From positions 1 through 45,454 of the forward strand of contig CAIQIA010000017.1 in assembly GCA_903871775.1 (NCBI GenBank): a stretch of DNA of 45,454 nt. The letters run 5' to 3'. Below the pieces are notes generated by a model, which did not search any database, was not told where the DNA came from, and saw nothing but the letters and a program-made list of their open reading frames with translations. Position numbers and translations under genes: made by a program. This document shows positions 36,488 to 45,327 of this stretch, one piece after another; the first letter of the stretch is position 1; each line of letters starts with the position of its first letter. The DNA comes from an uncultured cyanobacterium (GTDB lineage: Bacteria > Cyanobacteriota > Cyanobacteriia > PCC-6307 > Cyanobiaceae).

Positions 36488-36512
36488 CGGGGCTCGGAGC
36501 GAGCCCCCGTCA
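36485..36512. terminator. Stop-to-stop inverted repeat, likely bidirectional 3' end
   Basis: TGACGGGGCTCG (36485-36496) pairs with CGAGCCCCCGTCA (36500-36512) with one bulged C and a three-base loop. The outer TGA is the pdhA stop on the plus strand and the outer TCA is the sigma-factor stop on the minus strand. The stem is GC-rich but no T run follows on either side, so termination is plausible but not proven. Confidence 0.5.
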
Positions 36513-37439
36513 GAGCTGGGTGGGCACCCGGCGGGTCAGGTTCCGCAGCTTGCGGAGGGCCTTCAGTTCCACCTGCCGCACCCGTTCCCGGGAGACATCC
36601 AGCATCCGACCGATCTCGGCGAGGGTGTGGCGCTGTTCTCCGGCCAGGCCGAACCGCAGTTCGAGCACCTGACGCTCCTGGGCCGTCAGATAGGTGAGCC
36701 AGCGGCCCAGCTGCTCGTGGTGCATCCGCCGCTCGACCGCGTCAAGCGGCTCGTCGTGGCGGGTGTCGGCGATCAGGTCGCCAAGGAAACTGCGGCCTTC
36801 CTCCCCGCTGATGGGGGCATCGAGGCTGGAGGTGGTCAGGGCCTGGCGCAGCAGATCGTCGAGCTCTTCCACCTCCATGGAGAGGGCCTCGGCGATCTCC
36901 CGGCGGCTGGGCATCGCCCCCAGCTTGTGGGACAGGTCCATGGTGACCTTGCGCACCGTCGCCAGCCGTTCACTGAGGTGGACCGGCAAACGGATGGTGC
37001 GGCTCTGGCAGGCGATGGCCCGGGTCATGCTCTGGCGGATCCACCAGAAGGCGTAGGTCGAGAACTTGTAGCCGCGGGTGGGGTCAAACTTCTCCACAGC
37101 CCGCTCCAGACCCAGGGAACCCTCCTGGATCAGGTCGAGCAGCTCCATGCCCTTGCCCTGATATTTCTTGGCGACGCTGACAACCAGACGCAGGTTGGCC
37201 TTCATCATCCGTTCCTTGGACCGGCGGCCGAGGCGCACGAGCCGTTGTTCGATCGGCGTGAGGGGTTGGTCGTCGCCCCGCTCCAGCAGCTGCATCATCT
37301 TCTGCACCTGATTGCCGAGTTCGATCTCCTCGGCGGGGGTCAGGAGCGGCACACGGCCGATGGTGCCCAGGTACCAGCTGATCGGATCACTGCCGCGTCT
37401 CGGACTGGTCTCTGCGCCGGAGAGCGTTGTACTGGTCAT
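36510..37439 (-). CDS. Group 2 sigma-70 family RNA polymerase sigma factor
   Basis: Encodes 309 residues from ATG 37439, preceded by AAGGGAG. Region 1.2 (DPISWYLGTIGRVPLLTPAEEIELG), region 2 (NLRLVVSVAKKYQGKGMELLDLIQEGSLGLERAVEKFDPTRGYKFSTYAFWWIRQ), region 3 and region 4 (LTAQERQVLELRFGLAGEQRHTLAEIG, then DVSRERVRQVELKALRKLR) are all present. There is no long region 1.1, so it is not the primary RpoD. Cyanobacterial group 2 sigmas adjust transcription to light, nitrogen, carbon and stress. Its own promoter may be at 37507-37535. Confidence 0.94.
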   Translation of the reverse strand: MTSTTLSGAETSPRRGSDPISWYLGTIGRVPLLTPAEEIELGNQVQKMMQLLERGDDQPLTPIEQRLVRLGRRSKERMMKANLRLVVSVAKKYQGKGMELLDLIQEGSLGLERAVEKFDPTRGYKFSTYAFWWIRQSMTRAIACQSRTIRLPVHLSERLATVRKVTMDLSHKLGAMPSRREIAEALSMEVEELDDLLRQALTTSSLDAPISGEEGRSFLGDLIADTRHDEPLDAVERRMHHEQLGRWLTYLTAQERQVLELRFGLAGEQRHTLAEIGRMLDVSRERVRQVELKALRKLRNLTRRVPTQL

Positions 37440-37506
37440 GATCGCTCCCTTGAGTGATAAGAGATTCCTACGAAAAAAAGAATGAGCAGGGTGTTTTCGG
37501 TAACCC

Positions 37507-37535
37507 TTTAGATTCCTGCGTGGATTCCCAAACAA
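37507..37535 (-). promoter_or_regulatory. Candidate promoter of the sigma-factor gene
   Basis: On the minus strand TTGTTT (37530-37535) is followed after 17 bases by TCTAAA (37507-37512), in an AT-richer 97-base gap. This would give a leader of about 60 bases before ATG 37439. Consensus similarity is partial. Confidence 0.35.
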
Positions 37536-37536
37536 A

Positions 37537-39090
37537 TCAGGGGAGAACTTCACCTTCTGAAGCACAACTGCTGCCGCAGGGGGCCAGCGGCGCCCGCCGC
37601 AGCTGCCGGGCCACCGCCAGCGGATCGGCACAGCCCTGGCCCTGAGCCACCAGCCGCAGGCCCGCCATGGCGTGCCGCAGCATCGCCAGGGGCAGCAGCG
37701 GCGCCGTCACGGCGGGGTCTGCGGCCCGGCCCAGGGCGGCCAGACCACCGGCATAGCCGGCCAGCACGTCGCCCAGGCCGGCCCGGGCCGCCCAGGGGCT
37801 GGCCTGGGCCAGCTGCCAGCGTTGCCCCCCCGGGGCGGCCACCAGCGACCGGGCCCCCTTGAGCAGCACCCAGGCGCCGCTGCGGTCGGCGGCGGCGGCG
37901 GCAGCCTCCAGGGGGGGAAGGGTCGTCAGATCAGGGAACAGCCGGGCGAACTCGGCCGGGTGGGGGGTGATCCAGGTGGGGCCCCGGCGGCGACGCAGCC
38001 AGGTGCTGGCCTCCCCCGCCGCCGCCAGCCTGTTGAGGCCGTCGGCGTCGAGCACGAGGGTGGCCGGCAGGTCCACGACGTCGTCGGGCAACGCCCCCCC
38101 CGGCCCCAGGCCCGGGCCCAGCACCACGGCATCGAGCCGGTCCAGGGCGGCCCCCTGCGGCGCCAGCACCACGTGGGGCATGGCCTGCCACAGCTGGGAG
38201 GCCTGGGGCTCGGGCAGCTGCGCCTCAAGCCAGCCCAGCCCCGTGGCACTGGCCCCCTCGAGGGCGAGGCGGGCCGCGCCGGGGTACGCCTGGCTGCCGG
38301 CGATCACCCGCAGCCGCCCCCGCCCGTGCTTGGCGGCCGCAGCCGCGGGCAGGGGCCCCGGCTGATCGTCGGCGGGCCCCAGGCCCAGCACCAGGCCGGC
38401 CAGGTGGGGGGCCAGGCGGGCCAGGGGCAGCCCCAGGTCAATCCGTTCGAGCGCTCCCACCCAGGGCAGGGCGGCGTCCTGCCAGAAGCCCTGCTTCCAG
38501 AGACCGATGCTGAAGCTGCGGCTGCAGCAGGCCGCCACCTCCCCCAGGGGCCGGCCGCTGTCGCTGCAGAGGCCGCTGGGCCCGTCGACGGACCACACCT
38601 CCCCCCCGGCGGCCGCCCGCCGCTGCAGCAAGCGCTCCAGCACGGAGGGCAGCGGACGCCGCTGGCCCAGCCCGAAGAGGGCATCGACCCAGAGGCTGCC
38701 GTCAGCGGGATCGGGGTCGACCTCCAGCCGCGGCACCCCCAGCCAGGTGAGATGGGCGAGGTGGTCGGCGGTGAGGGGGCGATGGCTGTCGAACGGGCTC
38801 CAGACCCGCACCGGCACGCCGGCCAGGGCCAGCTCCCGCGCCACCACCAGCCCGTCACCACCGTTGTGGCCGGGGCCGACCAGCACCAGCACCCCCCGGC
38901 GCCGCAGGTCATCGGCCTGCCGCAGCATCCGTCGGGCGAGGGCGAGGGCCGCCTTCTCCATCAGGGCCGCCACCGGCAGACCGCTGGCGAAGAGGGCCTC
39001 CTCCAGGCTCTGCATGGCGGCGGCGGTCACCAGCAGGTGGTCAGCGTCGGCGGCCGGCCAGGGCTGCAACGGCGGCGGAACAGGGAACAC
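37537..39090 (-). CDS. nnr: Bifunctional NAD(P)H-hydrate epimerase / ADP-dependent dehydratase
   Basis: Encodes 517 residues. The N-terminal YjeF_N epimerase (~25-225) has VGPGHNGGDGLVVAREL and VDALFGLG with VDGPSGL. The C-terminal ribokinase-like dehydratase (~240-500) has VVLGPGLG, LVLDADGLNRLAAAG, ITPHPAEFARLF, VLLKGARSLVA and GLGDVLAGYAGGLA (usually GTGDVLAG; the Thr is Leu here). It repairs hydrated NAD(P)H. Start is near ATG 39090. It is divergent from mnmA and just upstream of the sigma factor. Confidence 0.93.
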   Translation of the reverse strand: MFPVPPPLQPWPAADADHLLVTAAAMQSLEEALFASGLPVAALMEKAALALARRMLRQADDLRRRGVLVLVGPGHNGGDGLVVARELALAGVPVRVWSPFDSHRPLTADHLAHLTWLGVPRLEVDPDPADGSLWVDALFGLGQRRPLPSVLERLLQRRAAAGGEVWSVDGPSGLCSDSGRPLGEVAACCSRSFSIGLWKQGFWQDAALPWVGALERIDLGLPLARLAPHLAGLVLGLGPADDQPGPLPAAAAAKHGRGRLRVIAGSQAYPGAARLALEGASATGLGWLEAQLPEPQASQLWQAMPHVVLAPQGAALDRLDAVVLGPGLGPGGALPDDVVDLPATLVLDADGLNRLAAAGEASTWLRRRRGPTWITPHPAEFARLFPDLTTLPPLEAAAAAADRSGAWVLLKGARSLVAAPGGQRWQLAQASPWAARAGLGDVLAGYAGGLAALGRAADPAVTAPLLPLAMLRHAMAGLRLVAQGQGCADPLAVARQLRRAPLAPCGSSCASEGEVLP

Positions 39091-39133
39091 CGGCGACGGG
39101 CGGGTGCCCCTGATCTAGAGGCAACATGGACCC

Positions 39134-40285
39134 ATGGCCAGTGCAGGCGGAGCCAGCATGATCACCGCATCAGCCGCACCGCCCGGAGCGGCGGTGGCCG
39201 CTGCCGTGGAGCGCCTGCGGGCCTGGCCCGGCGAGCACCGGGTGGCCGTGGGCCTGTCGGGCGGCGTGGACAGCTCCCTCACGGCGGCCCTGCTGCTGCA
39301 GGCGGGCTGGGACCTCGAAGGGGTGACCCTCTGGCTGATGAGCGGCAAGGGGGCCTGCTGCGCCGAAGGGCTGGTGGATGCCGCCGGCCTCTGCGAACAG
39401 CTGGGGGTGCCCCACCACATCGTCGACAGCCGCGAGACCTTCGCCCGCGAGATCGTCGGCCTGCTGGTGGAGGGGTACAGCCAGGGGGTCACCCCCCTGC
39501 CCTGCTCCCGCTGCAACCGTTCGGTGAAGTTCGGACCGATGCTCGACTGGGCCGAGCGGGAGCGGGGCCTGTCGCGGCTGGCTACGGGGCATTACGCCCG
39601 CGTCAGGCCGGCGACCGACGGCGGCCGGCCCCAGCTGCTGCGGGGGGTCGATCGCCACAAGGACCAGAGCTATTTCCTCTACGACCTGCCGGTGGCCCTG
39701 CTCGACCGACTGGTGTTCCCCCTCGGCGAACTCACCAAGGCCGACACCCGGGCCGAAGCGGCCCGGCTGGGTCTGCGCACCGCCAGCAAACCCGAGAGCC
39801 AGGACCTCTGCCTGGCGGACCACCACGGCTCGATGCGGGCCTTCCTCGATGCCCACATCTCCGCCCGCCCCGGCGAGATCGTGCTCAGCGACGGGCAGGT
39901 GCTGGGCCACCACGACGGCATCGAGCACTTCACGATCGGCCAGCGGCGCGGCCTCGGCGTGGCCTGGCGGGAGCCGCTGCACGTGGTGCGGCTTGAGGCG
40001 GCCGCCAACCGGGTGGTGGTGGCCCCCCGGGCGGAGGCCGGCCGCCTGGACTGCCGGGTGCAGGCGATCAACTGGGTGTCGCTGGCGCCCCCCGACGGGC
40101 CACGGCCGGTGGAAGTGCAGGTGCGTTACCGCAGCAGCCCTGAGCAGGCCCTGCTGACGCCCCGGGGCGATGGACAGGCCGAACTGGCGTTCGCCCAGCC
40201 CCAGTTCTCGATCGCCCCAGGCCAGGCGGCGGTGTTCTACGACGACGAGGTGCTGCTGGGGGGCGGGCTGATCAGCAGCGACTGA
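39134..40285 (+). CDS. mnmA: tRNA-specific 2-thiouridylase
   Basis: Encodes 383 residues from ATG 39134; Met9 (39158) is an alternative. The PP-loop is [13 protein letters not shown]. The two catalytic Cys are in [13 protein letters not shown] and [18 protein letters not shown] and [16 protein letters not shown] are also typical. It adds sulfur at wobble U34 of Glu, Gln and Lys tRNAs. The end overlaps the convergent HupE-like gene by 49 bases. Confidence 0.95.
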   Translation: MASAGGASMITASAAPPGAAVAAAVERLRAWPGEHRVAVGLSGGVDSSLTAALLLQAGWDLEGVTLWLMSGKGACCAEGLVDAAGLCEQLGVPHHIVDSRETFAREIVGLLVEGYSQGVTPLPCSRCNRSVKFGPMLDWAERERGLSRLATGHYARVRPATDGGRPQLLRGVDRHKDQSYFLYDLPVALLDRLVFPLGELTKADTRAEAARLGLRTASKPESQDLCLADHHGSMRAFLDAHISARPGEIVLSDGQVLGHHDGIEHFTIGQRRGLGVAWREPLHVVRLEAAANRVVVAPRAEAGRLDCRVQAINWVSLAPPDGPRPVEVQVRYRSSPEQALLTPRGDGQAELAFAQPQFSIAPGQAAVFYDDEVLLGGGLISSD

Positions 40286-40911
40286 TGCTGGGGGTGTGGT
40301 GACGGCGCGAGCAGCACCAGAACGCCGGCGAGGGTCAGCGCTGCCGACAGCAGGGCGACCCCCCGACGCCAGCCGCGCAGCAGCAGCCAGTCCCAGCCGC
40401 CCATGGCCAGGCCCAGCACCAGAGCGGCCGCGACAGGAATGCCGAGCAGGTAACCCACCATGGCCGGCAGCGACCAGCCCCCGTGGGAGTGGCCCAGGGC
40501 CGTGCCATGGAGCACCAGGGAGGGGGAGAGGGTCCAGGGGGGCAACCAGTTCAGGAGCACCAGGGCCAGGGTGAGGAAGGACAGCAGGAGCAGCTGGTGC
40601 ACCCCCGGCAGTTCGATCAGCGAAAAGCCCACCATCAGACCCACCAGCCCGTGGCTGAGCAGGGTCACCATCCAGGCGACGCCGTGGCGCACCCCCACGA
40701 GCCCCAGCACGAGCAGAAACAGCAGATGACGGGGTTCGGTGAAGGGATGGGCCAGCCCGCTGACCAGGCCGGCCCAGGGATCGGGCAGGGCGGTGTTCAG
40801 TGATCCGTGGTGGGCCAGGGCCGGCAGACCCCCCCGAAGCAGCACCACCAGGGTGAAGGCGCCCCAACCCAGCGCCCCATGGCGCGGCAACCGTTCCAGA
40901 GCTGAGACCAC
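40237..40911 (-). CDS. HupE/UreJ-family metal permease-like membrane protein
   Basis: Encodes 224 residues from GTG 40911; an in-frame TTG at 40950 lies inside the likely promoter and is less likely. A signal-like helix ends at LPALAHHG, and six or more helices follow. HupE/UreJ features are [21 protein letters not shown] (the family's conserved HP and H, although the usual Asp of the metal site is Arg) and a C-terminal loss of conservation. Related proteins carry Ni2+ or Co2+. Cobalamin genes and larB in this window make Ni/Co transport plausible, but this is inference. Confidence 0.75.
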   Translation of the reverse strand: MVSALERLPRHGALGWGAFTLVVLLRGGLPALAHHGSLNTALPDPWAGLVSGLAHPFTEPRHLLFLLVLGLVGVRHGVAWMVTLLSHGLVGLMVGFSLIELPGVHQLLLLSFLTLALVLLNWLPPWTLSPSLVLHGTALGHSHGGWSLPAMVGYLLGIPVAAALVLGLAMGGWDWLLLRGWRRGVALLSAALTLAGVLVLLAPSPHPQHQSLLISPPPSSTSSS

Positions 40912-40933
40912 GAGACGGTGGCAGATGGTCAGA

Positions 40934-40947
40934 TTATGCGTGCATAA
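40934..40947 (-). promoter_or_regulatory. Perfect dyad (TTATGC-AC-GCATAA) at the HupE-like promoter
   Basis: Minus-strand TTATGC and GCATAA are exact complements separated by two bases. The right half with the next base forms CATAAT, a good -10 element, and a T-rich stretch lies about 17 bases upstream. A transcript would start just before GTG 40911. A repressor bound here would cover the -10 and spacer. The factor cannot be named from the sequence. Confidence 0.45.
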
Positions 40948-41000
40948 CAAAAAGATGAGCGCAAACTGAGAGGAGCAACCTCAAATGAGAGGCCCCAGCC

Positions 41001-41240
41001 TCACCAATGGGGATCAACGGCGACCGCCACCATCAGGCCGGCTGCCTTGCCGTGCGGCACCACGGCCACGCAGGCCCGCACGATCTCACCGTTCACCTCG
41101 ATCTCGCAGGCCCCGCAGCTCCCCCCCAGGCATCCCGTCGGAATGCTGACGCCGGCGGCGGCCGCCGCCTCCAGCCACGGGGTGCCGGGCCGCGCCGGCT
41201 GGCAACGCCCCCCCGGCCAGGTGATCAGCCGTTCATCCAC
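41001..41240 (-). CDS. 2Fe-2S ferredoxin-like protein
   Basis: Encodes 79 residues from GTG 41240, preceded by GGGGAGCCAGGGGC; ATG 41258 would add six residues. The plant-type 2Fe-2S motif is [18 protein letters not shown] followed by VRAC, that is C-x4-C-x2-C with the fourth Cys about 14 residues later. The short fold lacks the usual longer C-terminus. It overlaps the 3' end of cobQ and is probably cotranscribed; an electron-transfer role for corrin or another oxidoreductase is possible. Confidence 0.85.
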   Translation of the reverse strand: MDERLITWPGGRCQPARPGTPWLEAAAAAGVSIPTGCLGGSCGACEIEVNGEIVRACVAVVPHGKAAGLMVAVAVDPHW

Positions 41241-42744
41241 GCCCCTGGCTCCCCGCATCGGCCAGCAGATCCTGCCAGCGCACATGGGTTTCAAAGGCAT
41301 CGGCCAGCCGGTCCAGCACCCCCTCCCGCTGGGCGCTGTGGCCCACCGCCGTGAGGGGAAGCGGGGGCAGCCCCCGCCGCTGCCGCAGGCGGTTCAGCCA
41401 GCTGCGACGCCAGGGGCCGTCATCAAAGACGCCATGCAGATAGGTGCCGGCCACCTCCCCCCGCACCCAGCCGAGACCCGCCGCGTCGGCGAGGGGTTCG
41501 AGCCGGTCATCCAGCACCTCGGTGCGCCCCCTGTGCAGCTCGAAACCGACCAGATCCCCTGCGGCCCCCGGGGGCCAGAGGGGGCGGGCCCGCCGCTGCC
41601 GGCAGAGCTTGTCGTTGGTGAAACGGGTGCGCAGGGGCAACAGTCCAAGGCCCGGCTGGGGACCGGCACCGGCGGCGGGGCCGTCGAAACCGCAGGGGTC
41701 ATCCAGCTCGGCACCGAGCATCTGCAGGCCCCCGCAGACGCCGAAGACGGCGCCCCCCGCCGCCACATACCGCCGCAGGTCGTGGTCAAGCCCCACCTGC
41801 CGGAGCTGGGCCAGGTCGGTGAGGGTGCGTTTGCTGCCGGGCAGCAGCACCGCATCGGGCTGGCCCAGGGGCTCCCCCGGCTGCAGCCAGCGCAGCCGCA
41901 CCCCGGGCTCGGCCTCAAGGGGATCGAGGTCGGAAAAGTTGCTCAGGGAGGGCAGGCGCAGCACGGCGATCTCGATCTCGGCCGAGGGCTTGTGACGGCG
42001 CCGTTCGAGCAGATCGAGGGAGTCTTCGGGCGGGAACAGGTCATTGAGCCAGGGCATCACCCCCAGCACCGGCACGCCGGTGCGCTCCTCCAGCCAGCGG
42101 CGGCCGCTGTCGAACAGCTCCCGACGGCCGCGGAAGCGGTTGATCAGGATGCCGCGGATGAGCGGACGCTCGACCGGCCGGAGCAGCTCGAGGGTGCCCA
42201 CCAGCTGAGCGAAGACCCCGCCCCGTTCGATGTCGGCCACCAGCAGACAGCGGGCCCGCAGAAACTGGGCAAGGCGCAGGTTTGTGAGGTCCCGTGGCTG
42301 CAGGTTCATCTCGACGGGGCTGCCGGCCCCTTCCAGCACAAGCCGTCCGGCGGGGTGGTCGGCCCTGAGCTGCTCGAGGCCCCGACGGATGGCCCGCCAG
42401 CCGGACCGGAACCAGTCCTGGTAGTAGGTCTCCGCCCGGGCGATGCCCACCGGCCGGCCGTTGTGAATCACTTCGCTGGTGCTGTCCCCCTGGGGCTTGA
42501 GCAGCACGGGGTTCATCGCGCAGCAGGGCTCGAGCCCGGCGGCCCAGGCCTGCATCGCCTGGGAGTAGGCCATCTCACCGCCGTCACCATCAACCCAGGC
42601 GTTGAGGCTCATGTTCTGCCCCTTGAACGGCAACGGCGTGTCGCCGCGGCGCCGCAGCACCCGGCAGAGGGCCGCCGTCATCAGCGACTTGCCGGCACCG
42701 CTGCTCGTGCCCAGCACCATCAGCGGCGCCCTGTCGGGGGTCAC
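41233..42744 (-). CDS. cobQ: Cobyric acid synthase (glutamine-hydrolysing)
   Basis: Encodes 503 residues from GTG 42744, whose GTGA overlaps the stop of the upstream gene. The N-terminal P-loop domain has [26 protein letters not shown] and [12 protein letters not shown]. The C-terminal class I amidotransferase-like domain has the Cys in [14 protein letters not shown] and the His in [11 protein letters not shown]. It amidates four side chains of adenosyl-cobyrinic acid diamide, a late step of the cobalamin pathway to which cobL at 13821 belongs. Confidence 0.96.
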   Translation of the reverse strand: MTPDRAPLMVLGTSSGAGKSLMTAALCRVLRRRGDTPLPFKGQNMSLNAWVDGDGGEMAYSQAMQAWAAGLEPCCAMNPVLLKPQGDSTSEVIHNGRPVGIARAETYYQDWFRSGWRAIRRGLEQLRADHPAGRLVLEGAGSPVEMNLQPRDLTNLRLAQFLRARCLLVADIERGGVFAQLVGTLELLRPVERPLIRGILINRFRGRRELFDSGRRWLEERTGVPVLGVMPWLNDLFPPEDSLDLLERRRHKPSAEIEIAVLRLPSLSNFSDLDPLEAEPGVRLRWLQPGEPLGQPDAVLLPGSKRTLTDLAQLRQVGLDHDLRRYVAAGGAVFGVCGGLQMLGAELDDPCGFDGPAAGAGPQPGLGLLPLRTRFTNDKLCRQRRARPLWPPGAAGDLVGFELHRGRTEVLDDRLEPLADAAGLGWVRGEVAGTYLHGVFDDGPWRRSWLNRLRQRRGLPPLPLTAVGHSAQREGVLDRLADAFETHVRWQDLLADAGSQGRG

Positions 42745-43106
42745 AGCCGCGGCCAGCGGCGCCGCAGCCCATGGCGCAGGCGCCGCAGAAGGCCGGCCTG
42801 GGGCAGTTCCCCGGGCCAGTCGCGCAGGATCTGGCGTCCCATGGGGGTGAGCCGCACCCGGTGGGTCAGGCCCTGGCCATCCACCTCACGCCGCAGCACC
42901 CCGAGGCGGATCAGCCAGCGGAACTGGTCTTCGGCGTCAGCCTCGCTGCAGGGCCGCCGGCACCAGTCGGGCCGCTCGGCCACCTGCCGGCTGGCCAGGG
43001 GCTGCAGGGCGACGCTGTCGTAGAACCCGCGCAGGAAGGGGAGACAGCACAGGGCTTCGCGGGCCCGATCCAGGGAACGGGCATCGAGCAGCGGAGGAAC
43101 GGTCAT
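42741..43106 (-). CDS. Npun_F0494-like cyanobacterial protein, putative winged helix
   Basis: Encodes 121 residues. The segment [23 protein letters not shown], the [30 protein letters not shown] block and [10 protein letters not shown] agree with a small cyanobacterial family that I associate with Npun_F0494. The last part looks like a winged-helix wing ([17 protein letters not shown]), so nucleic-acid binding is possible. Start ATG 43106 is 42 bases from the divergent maf start, and the stop overlaps cobQ by four bases. Confidence 0.7.
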   Translation of the reverse strand: MTVPPLLDARSLDRAREALCCLPFLRGFYDSVALQPLASRQVAERPDWCRRPCSEADAEDQFRWLIRLGVLRREVDGQGLTHRVRLTPMGRQILRDWPGELPQAGLLRRLRHGLRRRWPRL

Positions 43107-43148
43107 GGGCCGACCTTAGGCAGCAGGGCCTCGCGGCAGGGGCTGACA

Positions 43149-43757
43149 ATGGCTGCTGACGCTGCCTTGCTGGCGATGCTGCTGCTGGCCTCTGCCTCAC
43201 CGGCCCGCCGTCGCCTGCTTGAGCAGGCCGGCATCCCCCATCGGGTGGAGGTGAGCGGCGTCGACGAGGAGGCCATCACCGCCGAAACCCCTGAACTGCT
43301 GGTGCAGCAGCTGGCCAGGGCCAAGGCCAGGGCCGTCGCCCGGCGGCTGCAGGGACCAGACCTGCCCTGCCAGGGGGTGCTGGGATGTGATTCGGTGCTG
43401 GTGTTCGAGGGTGAGATCTTCGGCAAGCCCAGGGATGCCTCCGAAGCCACGGCCCGCTGGCGGCGGATGGCCGGCGGCTCGGGCCTGCTGCACACCGGCC
43501 ACGCCCTGCTGGGGGGGGCCGAGGGGCAGCAGGAGCGGCTGGAGGTGGTGACCACCCGGGTCGTGTTCGCCGCCGTCGGCACTGCCGAGATCGAGCGGTA
43601 TGTGGCCAGCGGCGAACCGCTGCAGTGTGCGGGCGGATTCGCCCTCGAAGGTCGGGGTGGTCTGCTGGTGGAACGGATCGAGGGATGCGTGAGCAACGTC
43701 ATCGGCCTCAGCCTGCCGCTGCTGCGGCGCTGGCTCTGTGCAGAAACGGCAGACTGA
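43149..43757 (+). CDS. maf: Maf-like nucleoside triphosphate pyrophosphatase
   Basis: Encodes 202 residues from ATG 43149. Maf motifs are [18 protein letters not shown], the catalytic Asp in [18 protein letters not shown] and [32 protein letters not shown]. Maf proteins hydrolyse modified or excess NTPs to monophosphates and influence division in some bacteria. The much longer frame upstream lies opposite cobQ and the Npun_F0494-like gene and is not used. Confidence 0.93.
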   Translation: MAADAALLAMLLLASASPARRRLLEQAGIPHRVEVSGVDEEAITAETPELLVQQLARAKARAVARRLQGPDLPCQGVLGCDSVLVFEGEIFGKPRDASEATARWRRMAGGSGLLHTGHALLGGAEGQQERLEVVTTRVVFAAVGTAEIERYVASGEPLQCAGGFALEGRGGLLVERIEGCVSNVIGLSLPLLRRWLCAETAD

Positions 43758-43787
43758 CCCATCGCTCTTTCGTTGCACGATCACCGC

Positions 43788-43889
43788 ATGGGTTTCTGGA
43801 CCCCCTATGCCGACTGGATTTACACGGTGGTGAGCTGCACGCTGCTGCTGCTGGTGATCGTGGCCGTGCTGCGACCCGGCCAGCCATGA
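43788..43889 (+). CDS. 33-residue single-span membrane peptide
   Basis: ATG 43788 starts MGFWTPYADWIYTVVSC, which continues into a hydrophobic helix (LLLLVIVAVL) and ends RPGQP. The pattern of a short aromatic lumen-side start, one helix and a basic end recalls the small subunits of photosystems or cytochrome b6f, but it is not one I can name. It lies between maf and the psbC terminator, and its stop codon touches the terminator A run. Confidence 0.6.
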   Translation: MGFWTPYADWIYTVVSCTLLLLVIVAVLRPGQP

Positions 43890-43914
43890 AAAAACCCCCG
43901 CCGAAGCGGGGGTT
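43889..43914 (-). terminator. Intrinsic terminator of psbC
   Basis: Minus strand: CCCCCGC-TTCG-GCGGGGG forms a seven-bp GC stem with the stable C(UUCG)G tetraloop, followed by six T residues. It lies 24 bases past the psbC stop. On the plus strand only two T residues follow the stem, so it mainly serves psbC. Confidence 0.85.
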
Positions 43915-43938
43915 GAGGCGCTGACCGCAGCGATGACC

Positions 43939-45327
43939 TCAGTCGAGGTCGGGCATGGCCAGCACGGGCTCGGCCTGACGGTCGATGCCCTTCTCGAAAC
44001 CGGCGGCGGCGGCACGGGCGCGGCCCGCATGCCACAGGTGTCCCACCAGGAAGAAGAAGGCGAGCACGAACTGGGTCGAGGCCAGCCACTGGCGGATGTT
44101 GACGTAGTTCACCGAGTTGGGTTCGGTGATGATGCCGCCCACCGAGTTGATCGAAGCGTTGGGGGCGTGGGTCATGTACTCGGCAGCACGACGGACCTGC
44201 CAGGGCTGGATGTCGTTCTGGAGCTTGTCGAGGCTGAGGCCGTTGGGGCCCCGCAGGGGCTCCAGCCAGGGGCCGCGGAAATCCCAGAAGCGCATGGTCT
44301 CACCGCCGAAGATGATCTCGCCGGTGGGGGAACGCATCAGGTACTTGCCGAGGCCGGTGGGGCCCATGGCCGAACCGATGTTGGCGCCGAGGCGCTGGTC
44401 ACGGACCAGGAACGTGAAGCTCTGGGCCTGGGAAGCTTCAGCGTTGGTGGGACCGTAGAACTCGGAGGGGTAAGCGGTGTTGTTGAACCAGATGTAGGCC
44501 GAGGCGATGAAGCTCATGAAGCTGAGCGCGCCGAGGCTGTAGCTCAGGTAGGCCTCACCGTTCCAGATGAAGGCACGGCGCACCCAGCCGAAGGGCTTGG
44601 TGATGACGTGCCAGATGCCTCCGAAGATGCAGATCAGGCCGACCCAGATGTGGCCACCGATGATGTCCTCCATGGAGTTCACACCGATGATCCAGCCCTC
44701 GCCGCCGAAGGGGGCCCGGAAGAGGTACCCGAAGATCACACCGGGGTTGAGGGTGGGGTTGGTGATTAGGCGAACGTCGCCACCACCGGGTGCCCAGGTG
44801 TCATAAACGCCACCGAAGAACATGGCTTTGAACACCAGGAGCAGGGCGCCTACACCGAGAAGAATCAGGTGATAACCAATGATGTTGGTCATCTGATTCT
44901 TATCGCGCCAATCTTGGGAGAAGAACGAGGAGTAGTTCTCAAGGATTTCAGGACCACGCAGCGCGTGATACAGACCACCCAGGCCAAGCACGGCCGAGCT
45001 GATCAGGTGGAGCACGCCCACCACAAAGAAGGGATAGAGGTCGGTGACCTCCCCGCCAGGACCCACGCCGTAGCCAAGGGTGGCCACGTGGGGGAACAGG
45101 ATCAGGCCCTGCTCGTACATGGGCTTGTCGAAGGTGAAGTGGCTCACCTCGAACAGCATCATGGCGCCAGCCCAGAACACCATCAGACCGGCGTGGGCGA
45201 CGTGGGCTCCGAGCAGGCGACCGGAGAGATTGATCAGGCGAGCATTGCCTGACCACCAAGCGTAGCCAGTGGAGTCGAGGTCTTTACCCCCGACACTCAC
45301 CAGCCCGGAATTAAAGGGCGTTTCCAC
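43939..45327 (-). CDS. psbC: Photosystem II CP43 chlorophyll apoprotein
   Basis: Encodes 462 residues from GTG 45327 ([13 protein letters not shown]), the usual psbC start; the longer frame upstream lies inside psbD. CP43 is a core antenna with six membrane helices and chlorophyll-binding His residues ([47 protein letters not shown]). The large lumenal loop has [23 protein letters not shown] with the Glu and Arg that contact the oxygen-evolving Mn cluster. It overlaps psbD by 17 bases and ends before a strong terminator. Confidence 0.98.
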
